DNA from: Salinisphaeraceae bacterium
GTDB taxonomy: Bacteria; Pseudomonadota; Gammaproteobacteria; Nevskiales; Salinisphaeraceae
Length of the DNA stretch: 64,000 nt
Reading direction: 5' to 3'
NCBI GenBank assembly: GCA_002683405.1
Contig: NYTH01000015.1
Span: forward strand, 43,949 to 107,948
Shown: piece by piece, positions 1-9,126 of the stretch
How the letters are laid out: every line of letters starts with the position of its first letter
Numbering within the stretch: position 1 is the first letter of the stretch
The notes under the pieces: model-generated
Database searches by the model: none
Told to the model about the DNA's origin: nothing
The model's input: the letters and a program-made list of their open reading frames with translations, nothing else
Position numbers and translations under genes: made by a program

Positions 1-683
1 TCATGGAAGGCTTCGGCTTGCGCACGAACACCGGCGCCCGGCTGGCGCGCCAGCACCTTCAGCCCCGCGCCGGGCAGGTATTGCAGATAGTCCGCCCCCA
101 CGACGGCCGTGAAGGGGCCTACCCGCGCCACCGGCCTGGACTCGGCGTTACCTTCAACACCGATGACATCGGCTTCAAAGCGGCTGACCTTGCCGGTCTC
201 GGTCATTTCCTGCTGCAGCAGGTACCACATGTCCTCAAGTTCGGTGGCGGTCGGAATCTGGTCACCCGCGGCCAGTTCGGACAACCGGCCGACACGCGCC
301 GGAAACTCGGCCGAAATGATGGAGTCGTCCGCCACGGCCTGCAGATCACCCGCTGCCTGGCGAACTACGGCCACCAGCTGATTGAGATCACCCGCCTCCT
401 CGTTGAGCCGATTCGACAGTGTCGTCAGTTCCTTCTGCAGGGCATCGAATTCGCCCTGCAGCGACTGGCTGCGCTTTTCCTGTACGCCGAGTTCGGCGCG
501 GGCCTTGCGGAGCAGTTCCGCCTGCTCGTTCCGATTATTGACGAAGCGCCGCTCCCGCTCGGTATTCACCTGCTGCTGCTGTTTCTGCGTCTGGCGTATC
601 TCGCCCAGCAGGGCGTCCAGGTCGGGGGCGGCCTGGGCCGTCAGGCTCGTCGTCAGCAGTAGCGCCGTTACCCAGGCCTTCAT
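1..683 (-). CDS. ExbB/TtpC-type TonB-system energiser, N-terminal part (runs off the window)
   Basis: Read on the minus strand from an ATG at 683; about 227 codons are present and the frame stays open to base 1. The product starts with a signal peptide (MKAWVTALLLTTSLTAQA), then a long charged, Gln/Glu/Arg-rich segment likely to be coiled coil. This layout matches the extended N-terminus of TtpC/ExbB2-type MotA/TolQ/ExbB proton channel proteins, whose membrane channel lies C-terminally and is outside the window. Its start overlaps the stop of the DUF3450 gene by four bases (ATGA), so the two are translationally coupled. DUF3450 genes next to such ExbB proteins are known from TonB2-type systems. 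The channel domain is inferred from family layout, not seen. Confidence 0.75.
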   Translation of the reverse strand, partial: MKAWVTALLLTTSLTAQAAPDLDALLGEIRQTQKQQQQVNTERERRFVNNRNEQAELLRKARAELGVQEKRSQSLQGEFDALQKELTTLSNRLNEEAGDLNQLVAVVRQAAGDLQAVADDSIISAEFPARVGRLSELAAGDQIPTATELEDMWYLLQQEMTETGKVSRFEADVIGVEGNAESRPVARVGPFTAVVGADYLQYLPGAGLKVLARQPGAGVRAQAEAFH

Positions 684-1510
684 GGCTGCTCACCGTCGTC
701 CGCCACGCGCGGCGCCGGCACGGCAATCTCGACGAGCTGCGGCGCCGCCACGTCGCGGGCGACGCGGATGCCGCGCCGGATCGCGTCGCGGTAATCACCA
801 TCGAGCACGCGCCATTCGCCGGCTTCGCGATCCCAGTAACCGGCTTCGGCCTCGTCCGGCGTCAGATAAAACAGCATGACCCGACCCACGCGCAGGAATT
901 CGACCAGACGGCTGCCTTCGCCGCTTGTCCGCGGAATTTCGCCGCGATAAGTGCCCATGGTGCGGCCGTATTCAGCCTCGGCCTGATAGGCCTCCAGCAC
1001 CTTCCGATATTTTTCGGCCAGCGAGGTCTCGGGGTCGCTCATGGTCTGGCGCAGGTCGTCGATTCGCGCCTGGCGCTCGCCGGCGCGAAAAGGCAGATCG
1101 GCTTCGATGAAGCGCGCCAGTCCGTCGATCATGCGCAGCGTCAGCGGCTCGATTTCCTCGCCCAGACCGCCCACGTCCTCAATACGCGCGGCCAGCCGGT
1201 CGCGCCGGCCACGCTGCTCCGAGACGATCCGCTCGAGCTCGCGGTTGTAGACCTGAAGCTGCTGTGTCTTGCGAATGGCCTGCCGGTAGTTCTCCAGCAT
1301 CTCGCGCGTCTGCTCGGACAACTGGTCGATCTTCTGCTGTGATCGCGCCGACGACTGCACCGTATCGGACGCCGTATCCAGACTTTTCTGGACGTCGCTC
1401 TGCGCCACCGCTGTCAGCGGCCAGGCACAACTGCTTGCGAGCAGCAGCACCGAGGCTGTCGAACGGATTCGCCTCTGGAAATCAGGCAATGGGGTTCTCC
1501 TCTCCTGCAT
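680..1510 (-). CDS. DUF3450 family periplasmic protein of a TonB2-type system
   Basis: About 276 residues: a signal peptide ending near AVAQ, then a helical, coiled-coil-rich domain with the DUF3450 pattern (QKIDQLSEQT, QLQVYNRELERIV, a C-terminal GYWD and WRVL region). DUF3450 proteins usually sit beside ExbB/ExbD/TonB genes, and here the gene overlaps an ExbB/TtpC-type gene by four bases. They are thought to help TonB-dependent outer-membrane uptake, but the molecular role is poorly defined. The start is uncertain. The ATG at 1510 has no good ribosome site. A TTG at 1489 is preceded by an AGGAGA-type site with about six bases of spacing and leaves the signal peptide intact, so it may be the real start. 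Confidence 0.8.
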   Translation of the reverse strand: MQERRTPLPDFQRRIRSTASVLLLASSCAWPLTAVAQSDVQKSLDTASDTVQSSARSQQKIDQLSEQTREMLENYRQAIRKTQQLQVYNRELERIVSEQRGRRDRLAARIEDVGGLGEEIEPLTLRMIDGLARFIEADLPFRAGERQARIDDLRQTMSDPETSLAEKYRKVLEAYQAEAEYGRTMGTYRGEIPRTSGEGSRLVEFLRVGRVMLFYLTPDEAEAGYWDREAGEWRVLDGDYRDAIRRGIRVARDVAAPQLVEIAVPAPRVADDGEQP

Positions 1511-1853
1511 GCCGACCGCCGCCACGATCAGCCCGTCATCCGGCGTCAATCTTAACAGTTTGCTTTCCCGATTTAGGACAGCGCTAGCCCGGATATTTCA
1601 TGGGGGATCGCGAGTGAATTGCGAATTCGCAGCAAGTAGCGCGCCGGCCTGGAGCGTAAAGCCTAGCGCCAGCTAGGGTTTTAGCGAAGGCCAAGCGATA
1701 CGCCGCGCCCCCGTAATCCACACGGCGCAAAGCGCTGCGATAGATTGGCGCGGAATCCACACTGTACCGACCAAAATGCTCCTAAAACTGCTTATTTCGG
1801 AGGCGTATCAGTTGTTTACACGCCCGCGCCAATCGCCCTCGTGAATATCCGGG
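1511..1853. other. intergenic region between RND gene and DUF3450 gene
   Basis: About 340 bases with no supported gene. It holds a small inverted repeat at 1658-1682 that may end transcription of the upstream RND operon. The rest should carry the promoter of the DUF3450/ExbB operon, but I see no convincing -35/-10 pair. Confidence 0.6.
1658..1682 (-). terminator. candidate weak terminator after the RND gene
   Basis: CCTAGC (1662-1667), loop GCCA and GCTAGG (1672-1677) form a 6-bp stem, extended past one mismatch by three A-T pairs. The minus-strand read leaves the hairpin into a short T stretch. It lies about 170 bases past the stop of the minus-strand RND gene. The stem is short, so this is tentative. 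Confidence 0.4.
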
Positions 1854-4547
1854 CTAATGCCGCAAACGTTCGGTCACCTGCGCCAGGCGCTGCGCCTGAA
1901 TGCGATTCAGGTTGCGAAACGCCAGGGCCGCCGTGCGGGGGCTTCGCTTGCGCAGGCGTTCGAGATCACGCGCGCCAAAGCGCAGCAGGCGGCCGTCGGT
2001 CACGGCCTCGACATTGGCGGTGCGACGGCTGGAAAAATGGCCCACTTCACCGAGCACGGCGCCGCGCTGCAGGCGCGCCAGCTCTATCGCCTGACCCTCG
2101 CGATCCACCCAGACACGCAGTTCGCCGTCGATCACGACATACATCTCGCTGCCCTGCTCACCCTCACGCAGTACGCACTCTCCCGCCCGCACCGGCTCCA
2201 GGTTCGCAATGAGCGCGAACAGGCGTGCCCGACGCAGGCTCATGTCCTCGAACAGTGGAATCGACGCCTGTGGCCGCTCACCCAGGTCCAGGCGCAACAC
2301 GTCCCAAAGCGTGACGATCCGCACGCCCGCCGCCAGCGCCGGCGTGAAGGTGACGTCGATGATCCACGCAATTCCCAGCGTGAATGCGGCCAACGCGCCG
2401 AACTGGGCCTGGTTCTGCAGGCTGCTGAAGCTCAGCGCGATGAAGCCGGCTATGAGCGCCGCAGAGCTGTAGGTCACCGGCCGAAGCACGCTGCGCAGCG
2501 CGCTCACGGTGGCGCGGCTTTCGCTGGCCAGCCGCCGCGCATCCTGGTTGAAGCGGGCGAAGTAGTAGAGCGTGTCGTCCACCGCAATCCCCAGCACGAT
2601 GCAGGCGACCAGGCTGGTGGTCGGGTTGAGCGGAATACCCGAATAGCCCAGCACGCCGAAATACACCAGCACCGGAATGACGTTTGGCACCAGCGCCAGC
2701 GCACCGCTGCGGGCCGATGTGAACAGCCCCCACAGCAGCAGGAACACCACCGCCAGCGCGACGCCCACGGTCAGGAACTGGCCCCCGGTAATCGCGTCCA
2801 CCGCATCGCTGACCAGCACGGGCGTCCCCGTGACCCGGCCGCTCATCTCCGGATCCAGCCCTGCCAGTTCCGATTCCACCGCATCCACCAGGCTTGCGAT
2901 GCTGGCGCTGTCGCTCACTCGAGCGTTGAGCAGGATATGCGCCTTGCCAAAGCCGCGGTCCACGAAGGTCGACAGCGCATCCGTGCTGCCGAACAGCAGG
3001 GTCTGGCGCACGGCGGTTTCCGTGTCGGGGATGCGATAGTGCGCCGCCTCGCCATCATGCAGCGCGCGATTGAGCACCTTGACCATGTCCGCCACGGATC
3101 GGCTGTAACCCACGTCGGGATGCTCGGCCAGCCGCGCCTGCAGATCGGCCAGGCGACGCAGCTTGTCCGGCTGGGCGAAGCCGCCGGAGTCGCTGGTTTC
3201 CAGCATGATGGACAGCGGCGTCGCGCCCGAAAAATCGCGATTGATCGTTTCGTGATCCACCCGCACCGGCGCGTCGGCGGCAAAGCCGCGAATATAGTCG
3301 GTGTTGGCCGTAATGCCCGGCATGCCCAGCAGAGCAATCACGCAGACAATTGCGCCGGCGGCCAGTATGGTCTGCCGATAGCGGGCGTTGAAATGCCCCA
3401 GCCGGACCGCCAGCCGCATGAACTGCCGCCGACCGGGCGGGCGCTTGAGCGCGCGGCAGCCGGACAGGCTGAACAGGGCCGGCAGCAGCGTCAGCGACAG
3501 CAGCGCCGTGAGCACAATGCCAACCGCGGCGAGCCAGGCGAAATCGCGCACGGCGGTCAGCGGTGACAAGGCGAGCGCCAGAAACCCCGCTGCGGTGGTC
3601 ATGGCGGTGATCAGAAGCGGCACGGCCACTTCCCCGATAGCGTTGCGCACCGGCCGGTCGTGGTCGGCATGGCGCAGGATGCTGTTGACCATGTGCAGGC
3701 TGTAGGCGAGCCCGATCGTGATGACCACCGGTGGCACCATGGCGGTAATCAGATTCAGCTTCCGCCCGGTCAGCACGATGAAGGCCAGCATGAGCCACAG
3801 CGCCAGGCCCAGCGTCGCCATGGGAATCACCAGGCCCCGTACGCTGCGGAAGCCGACTGCCAGGAATAGCGCGATAAAAACGAAGATGGCCGGAATCACG
3901 CGCCGCAGTTCGCGCACCAGCGCGTCCGACGTGGCCGCCTTGAGCACCGGCGGGCCGGCATACCGCGCCGCCATGCCGGGCGCCTTGTCCGCCACGATTT
4001 CACGCACCTGCGACAGCAGCAGGCCGCCGGCCTCGTTCGCTTTGCTCAGATAGACCACGATCGTGGTGGCGTCACCCTGACGAGTGACCAGGCTGTCGCG
4101 ATAAAGCGGGTTGTCCAGCGCAGCACGCTTGAGCGCGCCGGGCTCGAGCGCGGCCTGCGTGAAGGGCGTCATGTTCAGCTCGTCATCGCGCGCGGCCAGC
4201 ACGGGAGCCGTATCCAGTGACCAGACGCGCGCCACGCCCGGCAATGTCTGAAGCGCCTGCGTGATCTGCCCGATCGCCTGAAGGCTCGCAGCGCCGAACA
4301 GCTCGTCCGGATACAACGCCACGATGATCGCCTCGGTCTCCCCGAAATGACGATTGACGCGGTCCAGGTTATCGCGCGCCTGGCCGGACACCGGTAGCAG
4401 GGCCTGCACCGACGGATTGATGCTCAGCCGCCACTGACCTTCGGCCCAGTCGTACAGCGCCAGGGTGGCCAGCGCGCCCAGCAGGCACCAGGTCACCAGC
4501 ACGACCACCGGCCGCGAGTCAATCCATTGCGCGAGATACTGCCCCAT
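1854..4547 (-). CDS. RND/MMPL family transporter with C-terminal cyclic-nucleotide-binding domain
   Basis: 897 residues. An N-terminal membrane helix (about 13-33) is followed by a periplasmic domain, a membrane block, a second periplasmic domain and a second membrane block, the duplicated layout of MMPL/HpnN-type RND exporters. Residues about 761-897 form a cyclic-nucleotide-binding domain: the pocket segment GEVGHFSSRRTA keeps the Glu (about 834) and Arg (about 842) that contact the cyclic phosphate and ribose in cAMP-binding proteins. A cytosolic cNMP domain fused to an RND pump is unusual and suggests gating by second messenger. The gene follows a LolA-like gene by 22 bases and a nucleotide cyclase gene further upstream. 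RND plus LolA-like pairs are commonly tied to lipid or lipoprotein traffic. The substrate is unknown. Confidence 0.9.
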   Translation of the reverse strand: MGQYLAQWIDSRPVVVLVTWCLLGALATLALYDWAEGQWRLSINPSVQALLPVSGQARDNLDRVNRHFGETEAIIVALYPDELFGAASLQAIGQITQALQTLPGVARVWSLDTAPVLAARDDELNMTPFTQAALEPGALKRAALDNPLYRDSLVTRQGDATTIVVYLSKANEAGGLLLSQVREIVADKAPGMAARYAGPPVLKAATSDALVRELRRVIPAIFVFIALFLAVGFRSVRGLVIPMATLGLALWLMLAFIVLTGRKLNLITAMVPPVVITIGLAYSLHMVNSILRHADHDRPVRNAIGEVAVPLLITAMTTAAGFLALALSPLTAVRDFAWLAAVGIVLTALLSLTLLPALFSLSGCRALKRPPGRRQFMRLAVRLGHFNARYRQTILAAGAIVCVIALLGMPGITANTDYIRGFAADAPVRVDHETINRDFSGATPLSIMLETSDSGGFAQPDKLRRLADLQARLAEHPDVGYSRSVADMVKVLNRALHDGEAAHYRIPDTETAVRQTLLFGSTDALSTFVDRGFGKAHILLNARVSDSASIASLVDAVESELAGLDPEMSGRVTGTPVLVSDAVDAITGGQFLTVGVALAVVFLLLWGLFTSARSGALALVPNVIPVLVYFGVLGYSGIPLNPTTSLVACIVLGIAVDDTLYYFARFNQDARRLASESRATVSALRSVLRPVTYSSAALIAGFIALSFSSLQNQAQFGALAAFTLGIAWIIDVTFTPALAAGVRIVTLWDVLRLDLGERPQASIPLFEDMSLRRARLFALIANLEPVRAGECVLREGEQGSEMYVVIDGELRVWVDREGQAIELARLQRGAVLGEVGHFSSRRTANVEAVTDGRLLRFGARDLERLRKRSPRTAALAFRNLNRIQAQRLAQVTERLRH

Positions 4548-4569
4548 CTGTCGCGGTGCTGACGCCGTT

Positions 4570-5385
4570 TCAGTACTGCGGCAGCAGCCAGCCTACCGTG
4601 GCCGCGAGATAGAAACTCGCCCGGTTGAATATGGCGTTCGAGACGCCCTCGTCGTATTCCACATCCAGCAGGGTCATCAGGGTGTGGGTATTGCGCACGT
4701 GATCGTCCATTCGCAGTTCACGCGCCATCCAGCGCCCTTCGATTTCCTGCAGGGAATCCACCCTGGCGGCCAGCGTCTTCACATGCCGCGCACCCGGCTC
4801 GTAGAACTCGGCCTCGAGCGCCACGCAGGTCTGCTGATCCACGGCAAACACGATGCGGTCATAGCCGCTGTCGTCATTCTCGCCCGGCCGCAGCTCCAGC
4901 CGATGCACGGCGCGACCGTCCATCTCGGCGTTGTCCAGCAGCGTGACCTCACCGCCGGCAGACACAGCCCGCAGCTGCTTGATGTCCTCATAGCTGAAGT
5001 CGGTGTTGAGCATGCCGCTGGAGGCCTGCTTGCCGGAGATACGCCGCGTGCGGCCCACCGTGGGCAAATACAGATGCAGCGCGTCGTGATTCTTCCTGTC
5101 GATCATGAGATAGCTCACGCCCTCCAGCTCCAGCGGGGCGCGCACCTGCAATGTGGCCCGCGTTTCGTCCGCCGAATAGCGCTTGAGGAAGAAGCGACTG
5201 CGGATGCGCTGACTGTTGCCGTCCACGTCCACGGCCCGCATCTCGACGTTCTGCACCATGGTGGATTCCGGCAGATTGGCCCGCGAACAGGTCCGAACCT
5301 CCTCGGCCGTGCGCGGCTTCGCCGGCGCGTGGGCGCTGACGAGCATGCCCGCCACAACGGTAGCCAGGGTGATGATCTTGTTCAT
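4570..5385 (-). CDS. LolA-like outer-membrane lipoprotein-sorting family protein
   Basis: 271 residues with a signal peptide (cleavage near SAHAPA). The mature part has alternating beta strands typical of the LolA-like family found next to MMPL-type RND genes (segments such as RSRFFLKRYS, YLMIDRKN, LYLPTVGRTRRISG, FSYEDIKQL). Such proteins are annotated as outer-membrane lipoprotein-sorting proteins and probably carry a lipid or lipoprotein across the periplasm for the partner transporter. The start overlaps the cyclase stop by four bases (ATGA), so the two are translationally coupled. The cargo is not evident. Confidence 0.8.
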   Translation of the reverse strand: MNKIITLATVVAGMLVSAHAPAKPRTAEEVRTCSRANLPESTMVQNVEMRAVDVDGNSQRIRSRFFLKRYSADETRATLQVRAPLELEGVSYLMIDRKNHDALHLYLPTVGRTRRISGKQASSGMLNTDFSYEDIKQLRAVSAGGEVTLLDNAEMDGRAVHRLELRPGENDDSGYDRIVFAVDQQTCVALEAEFYEPGARHVKTLAARVDSLQEIEGRWMARELRMDDHVRNTHTLMTLLDVEYDEGVSNAIFNRASFYLAATVGWLLPQY

Positions 5386-8300
5386 GCAGTATCCAGTTTT
5401 TCCGCCTGTTCCAGAGCCAGCCGTGCCCGCGCCGGCGCGCCGAACTGTTCAAACAGCGACGCTGCCTGTGCGAACGCCGTGCGCGCGGCGGCGCGATCCC
5501 CCGCCTGCATATGGTACTCGGCTCGAAGCAGGTGCATCGGGGCGATAAAGAATCGGGCGCCGGTACGCGTCAGCAAAGTCGTAATGGACTTCTGCAGCGT
5601 GATCAGTTGCGCCGCGTCCGTTTCCGTCGCCAGCAGGCAGTCCGCAAGCACCAGTCGGGCGCGCAGGGCCCAGAGGTCGGCGGCCATCGCGTCGGCCTGC
5701 TCGACAGCCTGCCTGGCGTGCATCAACGCGCTGTCCTTGCGCCCGGCCTTCAGCAGCACGGCTGCGCGCAAGGCCTGCAGCAGTGGGGCGAAGGGGTGGC
5801 CCTGGCGACCGGGGGTCGCATATGCATCGCCCCGGTCAAGCGCGTCGAGCGCCTGCTCGAAATCACCCCGCAGATAACAGGCGGAGGCCTGCGCCCGCCA
5901 GGCCAGCGCAAGAAACAGCGGGCTGCCGAAGGCTTCGGCTTCCTCAATCGCCACGCGCGCATCGTCCGCGGCGCCGTCGGGATCGCGGGCGAGGTAGGCC
6001 AGATCGACCCGGTTCGAATGAATCCAGCTGCTGCGCTGCTCCTCCCGGCGGGCCACGGTGAGCGCATCGGCCATATCACGGCGGGCGGTGCGCAGATCAC
6101 CCCGGGCGGCAAGGAACATGGCACGCAGCGCGCGCGACAGGAAATTTTCCTGCGTCAGCGGGCCACGGCTCCAGGCTTCGGGGCTGAGCTGCTCCAGCGC
6201 GTCCAGACCGGACTGCAGCGCGCCCGCGACGAAGAACACGTTGAGTAGCGGCAGGCGAAACCGGCCCAGCAAGGCCCGGCCTTCGGGCCCCGTCGCGGTG
6301 GCGATGGCCTGCCTTACCCGCATCAGCGCCTGGTCGGTGTGGCCGCGATTGAGCAGCACCGACGCGCGCGAGAGCAGCAGCTCGGCGTACTCGTTGGGCC
6401 GCGCATGATCGGCACAGAGCGCCTCGGCGACCTGCCAGGCCTGATCGACCTCGTCCGGCTCGACACCAATCAGTGCGGCCACACGGTTGATGCCGGCCCG
6501 GGCCCGGATCCTGTGGGCGGTTGCCGAGGCGGCGTGCGCCGCCGCATCGGCCCATTCGCGTGCCCGGCGGTAACACTCCAGCGAGACGCGCAAATCCTGC
6601 TGACCGGCCAGCAGACCCGCCTCGATCGACCAGGCCGCAGCGATCTCCGGCCGCCCCGCCAGCCCATTGTGCCGGGCAATCTGCGCGGCTTCATCTGCCA
6701 TGAGCTGTCTGTCCGCTATCGTTTCTTCAAGCCAGACGGCAGCCTGCAGATGCAGCGCGCGCCGGGCGCTTTCCAGCTGACCGTCATAGGCGACCTCCCG
6801 CAGCAGTGGATGCACGAACTGCAGCCGGCCCGGGCGAGCGCGTTGCAGAAAACCACCGTCAAGCAGCGCCGCCAGACAGTGTTCCGTTTCCGGGGCCAGC
6901 GCCGAGAGCATCCGGCTGTCGGGCTCCATACCCAGCACCGACGCCACATACAGCACGCCGCGCGGCGCCGGATCGAGACGGTCGATGCGCGCTGCCAGCA
7001 GGGCCTGAATGGAGGGCGGCAATGTATCCGGCACGTCGCCGTCCCGCAGGTCTCTCGCGCCGATGGGCCCGGCGAGCAGGCCCCGGCTTTCCAGGTCGCG
7101 AATACATTCCTCTACATAGAGCGGGTTGCCGGCGGCCCGCTTCACGATGCGCTCGCCCAGGGCCTGCAGAGCGGGTGCCGGGCCCAGCAGCCGGGTGGCC
7201 AGCTGGCGACAGTCGTCATCGCCGAGAGCCGAAAGACGAATCACGTCGTCTGCCGCGCGGGACGCCCAGACCAGCGTCGCGTCGGGGCGGTGGTTGTAGA
7301 TCAGCAGCAGCGGGGCCTGAAGTCCCCGTTCCGAAAGATGCCGGAAGAACATTCCGCTCTGGGCATCCGCCCACTGCAGGTCATCCACCACGATCACGGC
7401 TGCGGCATGCCGATGCACGAGCACCTGACTGCACAGCGCCAGCAGGCGGGCCATCCGGTCCTCGGGCGCCACCGAGGGCGCGTCCGAATCGGCCGCTTGC
7501 AAACCCAGAAACTCGTGCAGCAGCGGCGCTACGCCCGGCTGGGTGTGGCCTTCCGATGACAGCGCATCGGTAATCTTGCGCCGGGCACGCGCCGGCGGAT
7601 CATCCCGGTCGATATCGAAAAAGCCGCGCACAAGCTGCTGCACCGGACCGTAGGCGAGCGCCTGTTCAAAGGGTGGACAGGTCACGTGAATGGTGCGCGC
7701 GCCGTCGCGCCGCGCGAGCTCCGTAAATCGGCGGCACAGCCGGCTCTTGCCGATACCGGCCTCGCCCTCCAAGACGACCAATCGTCCACGCCGGCCTTGC
7801 CGCAGGCAAGACAAATGATCGGCGAGCTGTTCAAGCTCGTGGTCGCGCCCGGTAAACGGCGAGAGCCCTCGCCGCTCGGCCCACTGCAGCCGATCGCTCA
7901 GGGCATGCTGCCCGGTCAGCTCGAAGACGGCCTGCGGCTGCGCCACGCCCTCCAGTCGCATCGGGCCCAGTTCGCGCATCAGGAAATACCCGTCCAGCCA
8001 GGCGGCCGTGTGATCGGTCAGATAGACGCTGCCCGGTTCGGCCATGGCTTCCATTCGGGCGGCCAGGTTTACCGTATGGCCCTGAGCGGTGTAGTCCATG
8101 CGCAAATCATCGCCGATGGCGCCCACCACAACACCGCCGGAATTCAGGCCGATGCGCAGCGAAAGCGTCAGGCCGCTTTGCGGCTGCAGATCCTCGGCGT
8201 AGCGGCGAACGGCATCGCGGATGGCCAGAGCCGCCGCGGCCGCGCGGCGCGCGTGTTCCTCCAGTGCCAGCGGCGCACCGAACAGGGCCATGATGCCATC

Positions 8301-8645
8301 GCCGGTGTATTGATTGACCGTGCCACCGGCCCGATGCACCTCGGCGGTCAGAATCCTGAATAGCCCGTCGAGGATGGCGTGCCAATGCTCGGCGCCGGCC
8401 CGTTCGGCCAGTCGGGTTGAGCCCACCACATCGGCAAACAGCACGGTGACCTGTTTGTGCTCGCCCTGCGTGACCGCCGTGCGCTGGCGCAGATGATTCC
8501 GCAGGTGCGCCGGCGTATAGACCATCTGCGCCGGTCGCGGCGCGCCGCCGCCCAGGCTCACGCCGCACTGATTGCAGAAGCGCGCATCACCGGGATTGTC
8601 GTGCCGACAGGCTTCACAGCGAACGGTCACAACCGCATCAGGCAT
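5382..8645 (-). CDS. class III nucleotide cyclase fused to AAA ATPase and TPR-like region
   Basis: 1087 residues. An N-terminal zinc ribbon (Cys10, 13, 24, 27) precedes a class III cyclase domain (about 60-245) with metal-binding Asp72 (FADVVGST) and Asp116 (TGDGIMALF) and transition-state Asn193/Arg197 (TVNLAARM). A LuxR/MalT-type AAA ATPase follows (Walker A GEAGIGKS at 294-301; Walker B VIVVDDLQWAD), then a long helical TPR-like C-terminus. The position of the purine-specifying Lys holds Asn111 (VNQYTGD), as in related cyclase-ATPase fusions, so ATP versus GTP preference cannot be read from sequence. It heads an operon with a LolA-like protein and an RND transporter that carries a cyclic-nucleotide-binding domain, so the product may act locally on the pump. 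Confidence 0.9.
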   Translation of the reverse strand: MPDAVVTVRCEACRHDNPGDARFCNQCGVSLGGGAPRPAQMVYTPAHLRNHLRQRTAVTQGEHKQVTVLFADVVGSTRLAERAGAEHWHAILDGLFRILTAEVHRAGGTVNQYTGDGIMALFGAPLALEEHARRAAAAALAIRDAVRRYAEDLQPQSGLTLSLRIGLNSGGVVVGAIGDDLRMDYTAQGHTVNLAARMEAMAEPGSVYLTDHTAAWLDGYFLMRELGPMRLEGVAQPQAVFELTGQHALSDRLQWAERRGLSPFTGRDHELEQLADHLSCLRQGRRGRLVVLEGEAGIGKSRLCRRFTELARRDGARTIHVTCPPFEQALAYGPVQQLVRGFFDIDRDDPPARARRKITDALSSEGHTQPGVAPLLHEFLGLQAADSDAPSVAPEDRMARLLALCSQVLVHRHAAAVIVVDDLQWADAQSGMFFRHLSERGLQAPLLLIYNHRPDATLVWASRAADDVIRLSALGDDDCRQLATRLLGPAPALQALGERIVKRAAGNPLYVEECIRDLESRGLLAGPIGARDLRDGDVPDTLPPSIQALLAARIDRLDPAPRGVLYVASVLGMEPDSRMLSALAPETEHCLAALLDGGFLQRARPGRLQFVHPLLREVAYDGQLESARRALHLQAAVWLEETIADRQLMADEAAQIARHNGLAGRPEIAAAWSIEAGLLAGQQDLRVSLECYRRAREWADAAAHAASATAHRIRARAGINRVAALIGVEPDEVDQAWQVAEALCADHARPNEYAELLLSRASVLLNRGHTDQALMRVRQAIATATGPEGRALLGRFRLPLLNVFFVAGALQSGLDALEQLSPEAWSRGPLTQENFLSRALRAMFLAARGDLRTARRDMADALTVARREEQRSSWIHSNRVDLAYLARDPDGAADDARVAIEEAEAFGSPLFLALAWRAQASACYLRGDFEQALDALDRGDAYATPGRQGHPFAPLLQALRAAVLLKAGRKDSALMHARQAVEQADAMAADLWALRARLVLADCLLATETDAAQLITLQKSITTLLTRTGARFFIAPMHLLRAEYHMQAGDRAAARTAFAQAASLFEQFGAPARARLALEQAEKLDTA

Positions 8646-8756
8646 GTCTACACTCGCGACGCTGCCGGCCAGAGGCTTTCATTTGGCCCGTCCCCCATGA
8701 CGTTGCAACTGGCTTTACCGCAGAATACGTCACCTTGGAAACCGCGGACAGGCGTC

Positions 8757-9116
8757 ATGGTCGAACAAACGGTTCTTGGGGTGTTCTTTTTTCTGCTGGT
8801 GGGGCACGCGCTGGGCGACTTTGCCCTCCAGACCGACTGGATGGTGCGGCACAAGAATCATCGCGAGCCGCCGCCAGAGAACAGCTGCCGGCATCCCCGC
8901 CACATCTGGATTCACCTGTTGACTGCGCACGCGCTTGTGCACGGCGGCGCGGTGGCGCTGACTACCGGCATGGTCGGCCTGGGCATTGCCGAAACATTGG
9001 CGCACTGGCTTATCGATTACGGCAAGTCCGATGGCCGCTACGGCTTTCACGTCGACCAGTTGCTCCACCTGGGCTGCAAGGCGGTCTGGCTGATGATCTG
9101 GATCGTGGCTGGCTGA
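8757..9116 (+). CDS. DUF3307 family membrane protein
   Basis: 119 residues with several hydrophobic helices and conserved polar residues (GHALGDFALQTDWM, HIWIHLLTAHALVH, DQLLHLGCKAVW), the DUF3307 pattern. The function of this family is not established. I chose the ATG at 8757, with a weak GGACAGG upstream; an in-frame ATG at 8697 would add 20 residues that do not look like part of the family. It ends ten bases before the adenylate cyclase gene and is probably co-transcribed with it, divergently from the cyclase/RND operon. Confidence 0.75.
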   Translation: MVEQTVLGVFFFLLVGHALGDFALQTDWMVRHKNHREPPPENSCRHPRHIWIHLLTAHALVHGGAVALTTGMVGLGIAETLAHWLIDYGKSDGRYGFHVDQLLHLGCKAVWLMIWIVAG

Positions 9117-9126
9117 GGAGGCGCCG

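Noticed and set aside
1857..3566. 569-residue plus-strand frame opposite the RND gene
   Set aside because: It is the antisense of a well-supported RND gene, has no family likeness and is His/Gln/Arg-rich as expected for a GC-rich shadow.
4465..5877. 470-residue plus-strand frame across the LolA-like and cyclase genes
   Set aside because: Antisense to two genes, with a low-complexity Ala/Ser/Arg tail; no start site or family support.
6339..7559. 406-residue plus-strand frame opposite the cyclase-ATPase
   Set aside because: Antisense shadow of the AAA/TPR-coding region.
8697..8756. Upstream ATG start for the DUF3307 gene
   Set aside because: The extra 20 residues do not resemble the family and the site has no ribosome-binding sequence.
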